Shown here: one piece after another, positions 54,941 through 64,000 of the stretch
How the letters are laid out: every line of letters starts with the position of its first letter
How positions within the stretch are numbered: position 1 is the stretch's first letter
Assembly: GCA_025765615.1 (NCBI GenBank)
Contig: JAIVFJ010000242.1
Span: forward strand, 26,465-90,464
Source: Zopfochytrium polystomum
Taxonomy: Eukaryota > Chytridiomycota > Chytridiomycetes > Chytridiales > Chytridiaceae
Reading direction: 5' to 3'
Length of the DNA stretch: 64,000 bases
The notes under the pieces: generated by a model
Databases searched by the model: none
Told to the model about the DNA's origin: nothing
What the model saw: the letters and a program-made list of their open reading frames with translations, nothing else
Made by a program: the position numbers and the translations under genes

Positions 54941-55695
54941 GGTATGGGTGTGGATAGGTGGATAGGTGATGTGTGTAACGAGTTGGTGTTGAGAAAAACA
55001 GACTTGTCACGTTTGTGGAGCGAAATTAAGTGACTAGATGGGCCAAAATGCAGATGCAGCTTGTAACTCAATAACCCACGAGGCCAACGACGAAATTGGA
55101 GAATCACTGAGTTGCCCCACGTAGATCAGTAGTTGCTGAGTGCAGAGAAATTGGTTTTAAGTGATTTGGTCGGGTTTTGGCTGAGTTGTGTTGGTGGGAA
55201 GCTCCAATACAGCAATTTCGACGAGTTGAGTGCTAATTGAACAGTAAAAACGCGGACAGCTGTTATTCTGCAAGGAACCAGTCGAAGATCACGATATTTG
55301 GTGGATAGATAGAGTGGAAGTAGCTCTTTCCTGTGGTGGTAAGCGATTCCTGAAGCAATTGAAAGAAGTTGCAAACGTAAACTCTCGAAATTCAGCGTTA
55401 TCAGGTGGCTGATGTTGTGGATGAGTGCTGTTACACGCTCTGCAACGCTGCTGCAGCGAAAAACGATCGTCAAAACGTCTTCCCCAGTGTTAAAAGTGGT
55501 GTGGACGTGGTGAAATGGTGGGGGTACAAAAACTGAAGGTGTTGGTTCTGCAGGTAGTGATGCTGGTGATGTGTGGTGGTGAGTGGCACTGTTTGTTTAC
55601 TCGTTTTTCAAGTGTGTTGCTGCGTTCTGCACGTTCTTCCTCGATTCTGCTTGTTGTTTATACTCCAGATGATTGGGATGGGTCACAATTTTGTA

Positions 55696-55941
55696 TGAAA
55701 GAAATGACTGCTGCTGTTTGTGGGTGGTGGTGAACTACTCTGGTGGACTACTCTCTTGTGATGGTGAAGCTGAGATGGGAGACTGTTGTACAATGTATGC
55801 TGTTTGGCTTTATACAAAATTGTGACAAAGACCAGGTGACAAAAAATGCACCAAATCCTCATCACAGTTGGTGCTCCCATGCACTACAGTGTGAGGTGTT
55901 GCTCCTGCACACTGCTTACTGCAAAAACCCAAAATCTAACA
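55696..55941 (-). repeat. copia 5' LTR
   Basis: 246 bp, identical by eye to 49762-50007; TSD TCTCA on its right. No clear tRNA primer-binding site could be assigned just inside it. Confidence 0.92.
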
Positions 55942-58900
55942 TCTCAAACTCTCTTTCCCTCTCTCTTTTTTTTTTATTTTTTTATGGGAAGAGAAAGAGC
56001 CATCAACGGTGAACCGCAATGGACTACGTCCAGGTATCACCTCAGCAAACCCACCCCATGCGCTACGGACTTACAGGGTCGTCAGGCATCTCCACCGCAC
56101 ATAAAGCCACAATGATCAAAGGAGAAGGGGAAAACACAGAATCAAGAAAATAGAGAAGTGAGTCTGAAGGAGGTCAGTGTAAGAGAGGGGAGCAGCTGTG
56201 AAAAGTCGGAGGGATAACAGTCAGATTAGGCAACAGCCCATGTCAAGATTGAGAAGGGCAACAGTGGCTCAGTGAACGTCGGGGGGCTCAGCAGGAGGTG
56301 GGTGACAAGTGGCTCTTGCTTGTTGGCGTGAGGGGAGTTGTATTGTGTGGTGAAGCCAGATAATACCTGCAACAAGTTTTATGCGGCTGAGGTAGTGGTC
56401 AATCCATCTGGAAGAAGCCTTGGTGCGCAAAAGCCAGATGCCTGGGCAAGTGTCAGTGGAGTGCTGGCGACTACACGTGGTGCAGCGAGGTTGAGAGGGT
56501 TGCGAAGAGCTGATACGAGTTCTGTGGGATGATGGAGTGGGAGGGAGGGAAGAGTTGATGTTTGGAGAAGACAGTGGGTGAGAGGCTGTGGAGCGAGGGT
56601 GAGAGGCCTGGGAATTGGTGGACGGGATCTGTGGGGCTTGGAGCGCTTGTCAGAGGGCTTGATGGACTTTGACTTCTCCCAAGAGATAGTGCCATCGCAA
56701 CAGGGGATCCAAATAAGTCGATGGGCGTCATGAAGGAGCTGATGGAAAGCGGGTGACAAGGGTTTTAAGGACAGAGGCAGCAGGGTTATCACATGAGAAT
56801 AAGGAGTCATAAAAGGATTGAGGGATGAAGCCACGAAGGAGGGAGGAAAAATTGATACAAGATTGATGATCAAAGAGAAATTCAGGGCGGGAGAGCCAGT
56901 AAATGGGATGGGCTTGGGGAGGAGAGCGACCATGAGGTGCAGGAGGAACAGAGGAGGAAAGAGTTTCAGCAAGGGTGTTGCGAATCATGGCAATGGCGTC
57001 AGCAGCTGCAGGGCATTGCCAGACATGCTCTGTGGTTTCCAGAGCATGGTGGCATCGACGACAGAGCCCATCAGGGTAGACTTGAGGGTGTCGTTGGTGT
57101 AGAACTTTTTGAGTGGGCAAAGTGTTGCTGAGGATTTGAAGTCGATACTTGCGACAAGCAGAGCCAGGGAGGGTGCCAAAGAGGGAAGAGGGTTTAATTC
57201 CAGAGTGGAGAACAAGAAATGTGGCTTCCCAATGAACTAGGTCAGGGTTGTGGGTGATGTGGGCAAAGGCTGAGGTGTTCAGAAGTGCAAAATGGTGAGA
57301 GAGACCTGTGAGGAGTCGCAGTTGTCGTCGAAGTTGGCCCAAGATGGGGGGTATTTGAGATGAAGGCGGTGGCTGGGAGGATCTGTTGTGAGAGGATTGG
57401 TAACAAAGTTGGGTCAGAAGTCAAGGGTACAGATGATGCCAGCTTGTCTCCTTGTTCGTTGGCAGCGTCGCCGTTGTGTCCATGAACCCAGGAAACTTGT
57501 GGAGGGGGGCCAATCCAAGACTGTAGAGTGGCTGCAACACATGCCCAAAGGGTGGGGTGGGAAGTGGTGTGCAAAAGACGATGGAGGGAATCAGAGAGAG
57601 GAGGTGTGTTAAGCTCGCTGTGTGGATGGGGACTAAAGGAGTTTGAGGGAAAGAGTTTCTCAAAGGTGTGAACCACTCCAAGATTGTCAAGTCGAAAAGT
57701 GAGGGGCAGGGAAAGCTTTGCAGTGATGGTGAGGGCAGCAAGGAGAGCAGCAATTTCAGCAGTTGTGGAAGAGGCAGAGAGTGGAGGGAGGGCAAAGAAA
57801 ATTCAAAGTTAAGCTCAAGGCAAACAACAGAGCCAGCCATGAATCCCTCCTCGCGAAGGGAGCCATCGGTGTCAAAAGTCAAGGATGGGTGGGTATGAGC
57901 AAGGTCAGCAGGGAGAAGGGGCACGTCCATTGGTTGAAAGCAGGGATTTGTGAAGGGAGCTGGATTGAAAGTGGAGTGGCGGGAGGTGAGGAGTGGGAAA
58001 GGTGTGGGTGTGAAAACGGTGGTGGGGGAAGGTGAGTTAACAAAGAAGATGGGCTGGGAGGGTCGAGTTGCAGTAGCAGTTGTGCGGCTGCTGATGGGGA
58101 CTGTGTAGGTGGAGTGTGCAAGGGAAGTTGGATTGTAGGGAGAGATGTGCTTGCTGCAGGGGTAAGAGAATGGGGGGGAGCCAATGGGGCAGCCAAGGCA
58201 TTGGACCAAGTGGAAATTGTGGTAGGAAGGGTGAAGGCGTTCAGGGAGCCTGGAGTAGTGATGAGAAAGGAGTTGGGGGTTTGGGAGTGTGTGAGTCCAG
58301 TTAACAATGCAGAAGAATTCCACTTGTGGTGGGGTCATCAGACGGAAAAAACTGCCACGAGCAAGGGGGGGGATGGTGAAGGGGATCTGAAGAAGATGGG
58401 TAGAAGGGATTGTAAAGAGGACCATCAGGAGGGCTGTGGGAAAAGACTGGAGAGCCAAAGGTGGGAGCAGCAAAAATAAAGGTCTTAATGGTGTGGTACA
58501 CTTCACAGAGTTTGTCAGGGAGAGAGCTGTCTTTGTAAGCAGGACTGGTGAGGCGGAGGTCAAAAAGTTGTTCAAAAAAGAAGACTGAGTGTGAACGGAG
58601 AGTGGGAAGCACTTTGAGAAAAATATGCCAAGGAACTAATGAGTTGATGGAGTGAGCATGAACAGAAAATAGGGGTGGACCAGAGTATTGGAAGGATGTT
58701 TGTTGGTTAAAAAGGAGGGGAATGAGAGACTTGGTGAAGTGTTTTTTTGGCTGGGACAAGGGTAAGGGATGTGAGAAAACTGGAGCTCCAGAGGCCAGGT
58801 CAAGTTGGAGGCGGTGCATCATGATACGGCTTATGTGGCCAATGAGAGAGGGGGAGTTCAAGCGAGAGTTGAGGTCAACAATCATGTCAGAGCAGTATTC

Positions 58901-59712
58901 ATTGTAAAAGTCAGGGAAGTTGTGGGTCATGGGGTGATGGAGGAGGGCATTGGGAAAAGAGGTGCAGTAGCCAACCAGGAGTTTGAAGGTTTTGCGACAG
59001 AGTGTGGTGAGGTTGTTGAGGAAAGTACGGGGGAGAATGGCAGTTTTCCACAGAAAGTGGACAAGTGGGAGGAGGACGTTACGGATGAGGTAAGAAGCAA
59101 TTTTGTCACCCATCTTTTTGTGTTTGATAATGTTGAGGAAATTGGTGGTGGTGGAAAGGATTTGCTTCCATGCTGCTGAGCTCATACCGCTGCTGTGAAG
59201 TAGTTGCCTAGGTGTCGAAAGGTGGTGTTTGGGGGGTGGATGGGGAGGACTGTGGTGCCCCAGTTGATGGTGGTAGGTGCTGATTGCAGGGTGTTGACGG
59301 CAGAGATGAAGATTTTCTTGGTGTTAGACTCGATGTCGTTATGTGACTGGTACTCAAAGAGGAGGTCGGCCTGAAGCTGCAGATCCTCCAGGGAGCTGGA
59401 GAGGGTGTTGGTGTCGTTGACAAGGGCAAAGCCAGTAACAGAGACAGGGGGTGGGGGGGTTGAAGAATTGGACAGGGAAGTTACGATGGGTGGGAACTGA
59501 GAAAATGAAAATGGTGGTACAACGATCAAGAACGCAAAGAACAGGGTCCCAAAAGATACGCCAATCAAGGGGTCCATCAAGGGAGCCTTGCTGAATCATA
59601 GTGCCAATGGGGAAGGAAGGGGATGGGCCAAAAGCTGTGATGACAGAGGAACGAAAACGACGTTGGGAATTGACGCATGCGAACATAAGAAGAGGGGAGG
59701 TGAATACGTTCC

Positions 59713-60031
59713 TGTTATGAATCACCCTCTGGGAACCTTCTGGAACCTTCTGGAACATTCTAGAACATTCCTTCATGGAACCTTGTGGAACCTTCTGGAA
59801 CCTTCTTTGCTTTCCTGACTTGTCTTGTTGTCATTGGTATCATTGGTATCATTGTATTACTAATTACTCTTTCTGGAACTTTCTTTGAGTCTTGACAAGG
59901 AAGACTCTCAAAAGGTATAAAAGGGGGATGGGGGACCTGTCCCATCCCTCAAGTGAATTATTGTTTCCAATACAATCATCACTCCTCTCAGTTCCTTGTC
60001 TGCCTTGTCCTGTCCTGCCCTGTTCCTGACA
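59713..60031 (+). mobile_element. solo LTR, family 1 (319 bp), inserted in the LINE RT
   Basis: Starts TGTTATGAATC and ends CCTGACA with perfect 5-bp duplication GTTCC (59708-59712 and 60032-60036). Removing it rejoins the LINE RT after Ile-Ala-Ser-Trp-Glu in one open frame, confirming insertion into the LINE. It is the same family as 13803-14061 but 60 bp longer, the difference lying in an expanded GAA/TTC array in U3. TATAAAAG at 59916-59923. Confidence 0.9.
59732..59806 (+). promoter_or_regulatory. heat-shock-element array in the LTR
   Basis: Fifteen consecutive 5-bp units in one register, alternating nGAAn and nTTCn. Units 1-8 (59732-59771) are perfect. Units 9 (TTCAT) and 11 (CTTGT) are degraded, and the rest are perfect. 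Heat-shock factor binds such arrays with three or more units. It lies about 110 bp upstream of the LTR TATA box. Confidence 0.65.
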
Positions 60032-62318
60032 GTTCCCAGGAGGCAATGAGGCCAGCAACAGGGGCGCTGTCAAAAGCTTTCTTAATGTCGTTGAGGAGAA
60101 GGTATATAAAGGCTGTTTAGTGGAATGGGCAAGGTCAAGGGCGTAGCGTACAAGGTGGAGAGGCGGGTCACGAGAAGAGCCAGGTAGGGCAGAGAAGTTG
60201 CGACCAAGGAGTACATTGTGAGAAGAGAGGATGGAAGAGATACGAGAAAGACGGATGGATTGAACAACTTTGGCAGCAAGTTCGCAGAGGCTGATTGGAC
60301 GGAGGTTAGTGATGTCATCACCCCACGCAGCTTTCTTGGGTATGGGGAAGATGGAGGAAGATGCCCAAGAGTCTGGGATGTCAAGGAAGAAAAGAGCGAA
60401 TGATGAGGGAGGAGAGAATGCAAGAGCATCAGGACCAGCTGCGAGGAGAAGCTCTCTGGAGATTTGGGAGGGGCCAGGGGCTTTGTTTGAGGCAAGAGAT
60501 GTGAGAGCGTTTTTGACGTCGTTGGCAAGAAGGGGGCAGCATAACCTTGGAGAAAAGATCTGGGGGGATGTGGGGGACGGGGTTGCATCTCAGAGTGAAA
60601 TGGAGAGGATGGTGGGAAGGGAGTGAGGGTACGAGGGCGAAACCAGTGTTCAACCTGTTGTTGGCAGATTCCAGGGACAAGGTCAGGATCGTGGGTGATT
60701 GAGGGACCTTCGGCAGTTGTTTAGCGAATGTGGTCGATGCTAGAGTTGCTGCCCGTGCGGTTGAGGATGTTGTTGAGGACAGTCTTTATCTTGCCAGAAG
60801 AGAAAAGGTCGTGTCTATGTGTGAGAGCTGTGGCAATGTCCTCCATTTTGTGCTTTTCTGCTGCCTGGCATTGGGCACGGTAGATGGCCCTGGCGATGGC
60901 GGTTGAGGGCGGGGAGTAAAACATCACGATAGTCAGTTGTGTCAAAGAAGCGGGCTTTGTACTGAGAGTGGATGTGGGACAAGAAGGAGTAAGACCTGAT
61001 CTGCGCCCCACTCAGATGGGGTCAAAGGAATGGAAGGGAAGATGTTAGCCAGATCATGCGCAGGGTCTTTGGCAAGTGCCCACAGTTTCTCTACTTTCCA
61101 ACGTGCAACAAGGAATGGTTTGGCACGGCAATCTATCTTTGGCGCTCCTGAGGAGGGTTCCCTTGTGAGGAAGGAACTTTTGGCCAAGCTGAAGCAGAAA
61201 CCTCGTGAAATGATGTGGAGAGTGTGTCAAGGTGGCTGCCGAGGAGTGATGCACGTTCTGGAGAGGGGTATTGAAGGGTAGGGATGGAGAATGGTGGAAC
61301 TCAAGCTCAGAGGGGAGAAGAATGCTGTCCCAAGGCTGCAAGGGCTGCTGAGAGGGGGGCAAGCTCAACTGAGACGGCTGAAGTGTAAGTGTCGAGTTGC
61401 TCTCTGAAGCTTCCAGGGGTTGATGACTGCCCGGCCGCAGAGGGGAGAAGGGAAAAGTGTGGAAGGGGGAGGAAGCAAGATTATGTTGAAGGGGAGGTGG
61501 TCTGAAGTGTCAGTGAGATGGGGCTCTTCAAGTGGAGAAGAAATGTTTAGCTTCGGTGACGTAGTCAAGAGCAGGGGGTGAGAGCCAAATGCTGTCCAAA
61601 CGAGGGAGGAGTAGGAAGCCAGAAGTGTGTGTGTGGTAAGAGGGTTAAGTCTGGGGTGCAGGTGTTCGAAAGGAATCCAACAAGCCTTTCAGGGAGAGGG
61701 GGGTGGGGAGGAACCCATGGCGGGAAGTAGGTGTGGGGGCTCTGGTGGAGCTGGTAATCAAGGGGGTCAGGATGGCATTCCGAGTCACCAAACCAGTAGG
61801 CTTGGTGGGGTGAGGTGGAGTCAGATGAGGCAAGAAGAGAGTTGCACCATTTTTTGCAAGTCAGGGAGTTCCTCAGATTGGGGGTCAGCAGGCCAGTAAC
61901 TATTTCGCAGGAGGATGGTAGTGTCGAGCAAAAGATAAGGTGAGGGCAATGGCCGAGTTCCAAAGTGGGAGACGTCAGTGATGTGTGGTGCCAGGGAAGA
62001 TGAAAGCTGAACCAACGCCAGCGTGACAGGAGGGGGTGGAGGATATGAAGAAACTTTGTAATTCCAGTGATGTGACGAACTGGAGTGGGTGGCCTCGGGT
62101 CAGAGCAGCCAGTTTCTTGAATGGCAAGGATGGTGGTTTTTGGTGTGATCTGAGCCAGTGGAAGATAGATGCAGGCCTTGGTGGGAAGGCACGACGGATG
62201 TTCCAAGTCGCAAAGCGAGGGAGGGGGGGTGGTGGTGTTGGGGGTGGTGTGCTAGACACAGGGGCTAGTTGACATAGTTGACTAAGGGGTGCAGGAAGTC
62301 CTGCTAATAATGTCTCTG

Positions 62319-62342
62319 TTTTTTTTTTTTTTTTTTTTTTTT
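62319..62342 (-). repeat. A-run (T on plus strand) between LINE ORF1 and ORF2
   Basis: An uninterrupted homopolymer of about 23 bases; it reads as poly(A) on the coding strand of the LINE. Confidence 0.8.
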
Positions 62343-62629
62343 GAAGAAAATAGGAGTGATATCAATAGCAAAGGGGCTTCCACAAAAGAATGAATAAGAA
62401 TATTGGTCAAGTTGAGGCAGTGTTCCTGGTTTTTGAGGCAGTTTTTGGGGCAGGTTTGGCAGCAGGTTTGGGGGCAGGTTTTGGGGGCAGTTCTTGTTGG
62501 GAGGAGTTGAAGAGGAACTGGAGCTTGAGTGTGTGGTGACAGTGATCGAAGCTGGGACAGTAGTAGTAGAAGAAGGTTCAGCAGAGGAACGGTCGTCAAG
62601 GTCCTCATCAATCGGGTCATTGTATTTCA

Positions 62630-63910
62630 ACCATTCTTCAATTGTCCGGAGGCAAGAGTGAGGAGCTGGGTGGTGTGTCCACTGTGGTGAGGTGGCTGTC
62701 CAATTGTGCAGTGAGTGGCTCCAGTGTGGTGACTCGCTGATTTAGGTTGTGGATGGCGCCAGCATGGTTTTGAGTGAAGTATCCAGTTGGCTGCAGCAAC
62801 TGCAAGTCTGAATGTCGTGGTCCACCTTTGCTAAGCCGTGTTCCAGTGCTGCAGGGATTGGCTCAAGTTGGGTAAGCTGAGTGGTGAGTTTTTGGATGTC
62901 AGTGCGTACTGAGGCCTGATGCTCTTTCAGCTCTGTGCGCAAGGAGGCTGTTGTGTGTGAAGCTGTTGCTGGATGTTTTCAAGGCCTTCAAGATTGACTG
63001 GAGCTCTGGAGGAGGGACAGACGGGGGGGCAGGAGGGACAGGTGGGGGGTTGTGGTGTCAGGAGGGGCCTGAGCTGTCTGGCGTGTGTCTTTGGAATCTG
63101 CTGATGAAGTGGCTTGGTTAAGGAGGGAGCCAGAGGGGCGGCCAGTTTTGCAGATGTTGAGGTATGATTGGAGTTTCAAACGGCGACAGCAGGGGAAGGG
63201 AGTGAAATTTCTTTTGGAGTGGTGAATGGGAGTGCCACGGCCATGAAGACAACTGATTGGTTAGTTTTTTGCAACATCAATGCACGGGTTGTAAAAACAA
63301 AATGGGCAGACGATGAAAGGCCAGCGGTGCCTTGCTGAGTGAAGAATCCTGGAATGCGAACTGAGTGCACCCAAACTCTATTGGATGGCCTCAAGGTAAT
63401 AGATACTTGTGGAGCGACGAATGTATAAAGAAAAGCTGTGCGTTGCTTTTCATCACTGATTCGCCGCTGGTTTCTGCAGAAGGTTCCAATGATCGAATTG
63501 TGACACCTGCACCCATAATAGTTATGAACTGAGGGGGATTGTGAGGGGGCCGTCAAAAAGAACTGTGGCAGATGCGGAGGAGGAACGCTGGTGGTGTGCA
63601 AAATGAATAGCCATTATGGAGCCACAGGAGGATAAAGCAGAGGTGATTGCATGACGCAGGGAGTCCTTTTGTCATCAAAGTCTTTCTAGTAGTTCCCAGG
63701 AGCCAGGTGTTGGAGGACGAGTGGTTGGCAGGTTCGTTGGTGAATTCTGTGGCAGCAGCTGGTAGTCGAAAGGTGTAAGAAAATTAATGTGTGGGGATGT
63801 GGTCTGAAGACGGGCAGCCTGTTCGTCCGCCAAAGGATGCAGACGCCAGACGAGAGAGTAAGAAGTCTGGTCCTTTGAGAGGAGGGCTGCTGTGGATGGT
63901 GAGGTTGCAA
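62630..63910 (-). pseudogene. LINE ORF1-like region
   Basis: Minus-strand fragments. One segment (62742-62942) is coiled-coil-like, with Glu-Leu-Lys-Glu-His, Thr-Gln-Leu-Thr-Gln-Leu and Lys-Val-Asp-His-Asp-Ile. Others (62988-63179, 63176-63601, 63686-63910) are Ser/Thr/Pro-rich. Position upstream of the endonuclease fits ORF1. Frames are broken and no RRM or knuckle could be confirmed. Confidence 0.45.
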
Positions 63911-64000
63911 GTGGAGGTGAAGCGTTAGGATGTCAAGTTCAGTGAGGAGTGGCAGGGCATAGTGGGGTTGGCTGAGTGGTGATTGTCAATATGTGTTTAT

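Larger units (their letters stand above)
49762..55941 (-). mobile_element. Ty1/copia retrotransposon, young but defective
   Basis: Two 246-bp LTRs (49762-50007 and 55696-55941) are identical by eye, begin TG and end CA, and are flanked by the 5-bp duplication TCTCA (49757-49761 and 55942-55946). Read on the minus strand, the polypurine tract TTAGGGGGGAG lies directly next to the 3' LTR at 50008-50018. Gene order is gag, protease, GAG-pre-integrase, [integrase replaced], RT, RNase H, the Ty1/copia order. LTR identity implies a recent insertion, yet the copy has frameshifts and lacks an integrase core, so it probably moved with proteins supplied in trans. Confidence 0.92.
56379..62259 (-). pseudogene. 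LINE ORF2 (endonuclease, RT, RNase H, zinc knuckle)
   Basis: Endonuclease start: Phe-Ala-Thr-Trp-Asn-Ile-Arg at about 62,210 and Ile-Leu-Ala-Ile-Gln-Glu-Thr at about 62,120. RT: Asn-Leu-Arg-Pro-Ile-Ser-Leu near 60,300, motif A Asp-Ile-Lys-Lys-Ala-Phe-Asp near 60,090, motif B Ile-Gln-Gln-Gly-Ser at about 59,600. At motif C the usual Tyr-Ala-Asp-Asp is read as Leu-Val-Asn-Asp-Thr (about 59,420). RNase H: Phe-Asp-Thr-Asp-Gly-Ser-Leu at about 57,875 and Trp-Val-His-Gly-His-Asn-Gly-Asp-Ala-Ala-Asn near 57,490. Zinc knuckle Cys-x-x-Cys-x7-His-x4-Cys near 57,060-57,010. The pieces lie in different frames, so the copy is inactive. Confidence 0.8.
56300..64000 (-). mobile_element. Tad1/I-type LINE (EN-RT-RNase H-CCHC), degenerate, runs off the window
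   Basis: Minus-strand order from the right: ORF1-like region (about 63,900-62,630), APE endonuclease (62,250-61,500), RT (60,600-59,200), connection region (59,180-58,300), RNase H (57,900-57,420), C-terminal CCHC knuckle (about 57,060). RNase H downstream of RT with an APE endonuclease is typical of the I/Tad1 groups. Many frameshifts; interrupted by a solo LTR at 59713-60031. The 5' end lies beyond the window and the 3' end could not be fixed (about 56,050-56,370). Confidence 0.85.

Overview
This window looks like nuclear DNA of an early-diverging, chytrid-like fungus. The genes are GC-rich and split by short GT-AG introns (about 50-180 bp, one GC-AG). They include a Num1/Mcp5-type PH domain with a dynein-adaptor CC1 box, F-box proteins, a DM9 (DUF3421) domain and a TerD-like domain. 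They sit among Ty1/copia, piggyBac-like and Tad1/I-like (APE-RT-RNase H) elements, mostly in AT-richer blocks. The lineage is inferred from this mix and was not tested.

Layout. 1-9 kb: a small secreted protein, a decayed piggyBac-like element with TTAA ends, a large acidic/basic nuclear-type protein with sororin-like motifs, and a papain-fold/DM9 fusion. 9-17.8 kb: mostly non-coding, with a tRNA-Asn-like pseudogene, a broken copia element, tRNA-Gly(GCC), a solo LTR with an intact 5-bp duplication, tRNA-Gln(TTG) and microsatellites. 17.9-25.9 kb: two tandem paralogous genes for secreted, Gly/Ala/Lys-rich repeat proteins in which every intron is in phase 1. 27.8-35.4 kb: three co-directional genes (a long coiled-coil protein, a CC1-box/PH_12 protein of cortical dynein-anchor type, and a second PH protein). 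36-46.8 kb: an F-box/LRR-like protein, a convergent PHD-finger/winged-helix protein, and a ubiquitin E2 + F-box + TerD-like multidomain gene. 46.8-64 kb: transposon territory with a LINE fragment, a young copia copy (two 246-bp LTRs identical by eye, TSD TCTCA) whose integrase is replaced by a GC-rich segment, and a long decayed LINE interrupted by a second solo LTR (TSD GTTCC).

Most notable: the phase-1 repeat-protein pair, the E2/F-box/TerD gene, the papain/DM9 fusion, and a solo LTR carrying a 15-unit heat-shock-element array. Two otherwise coherent genes are broken exactly in G6/C6 homopolymers, which suggests sequencing error rather than pseudogenes. Exon coordinates were derived by hand from splice sites, reading-frame phase and paralogue alignment; no software or database search was used.
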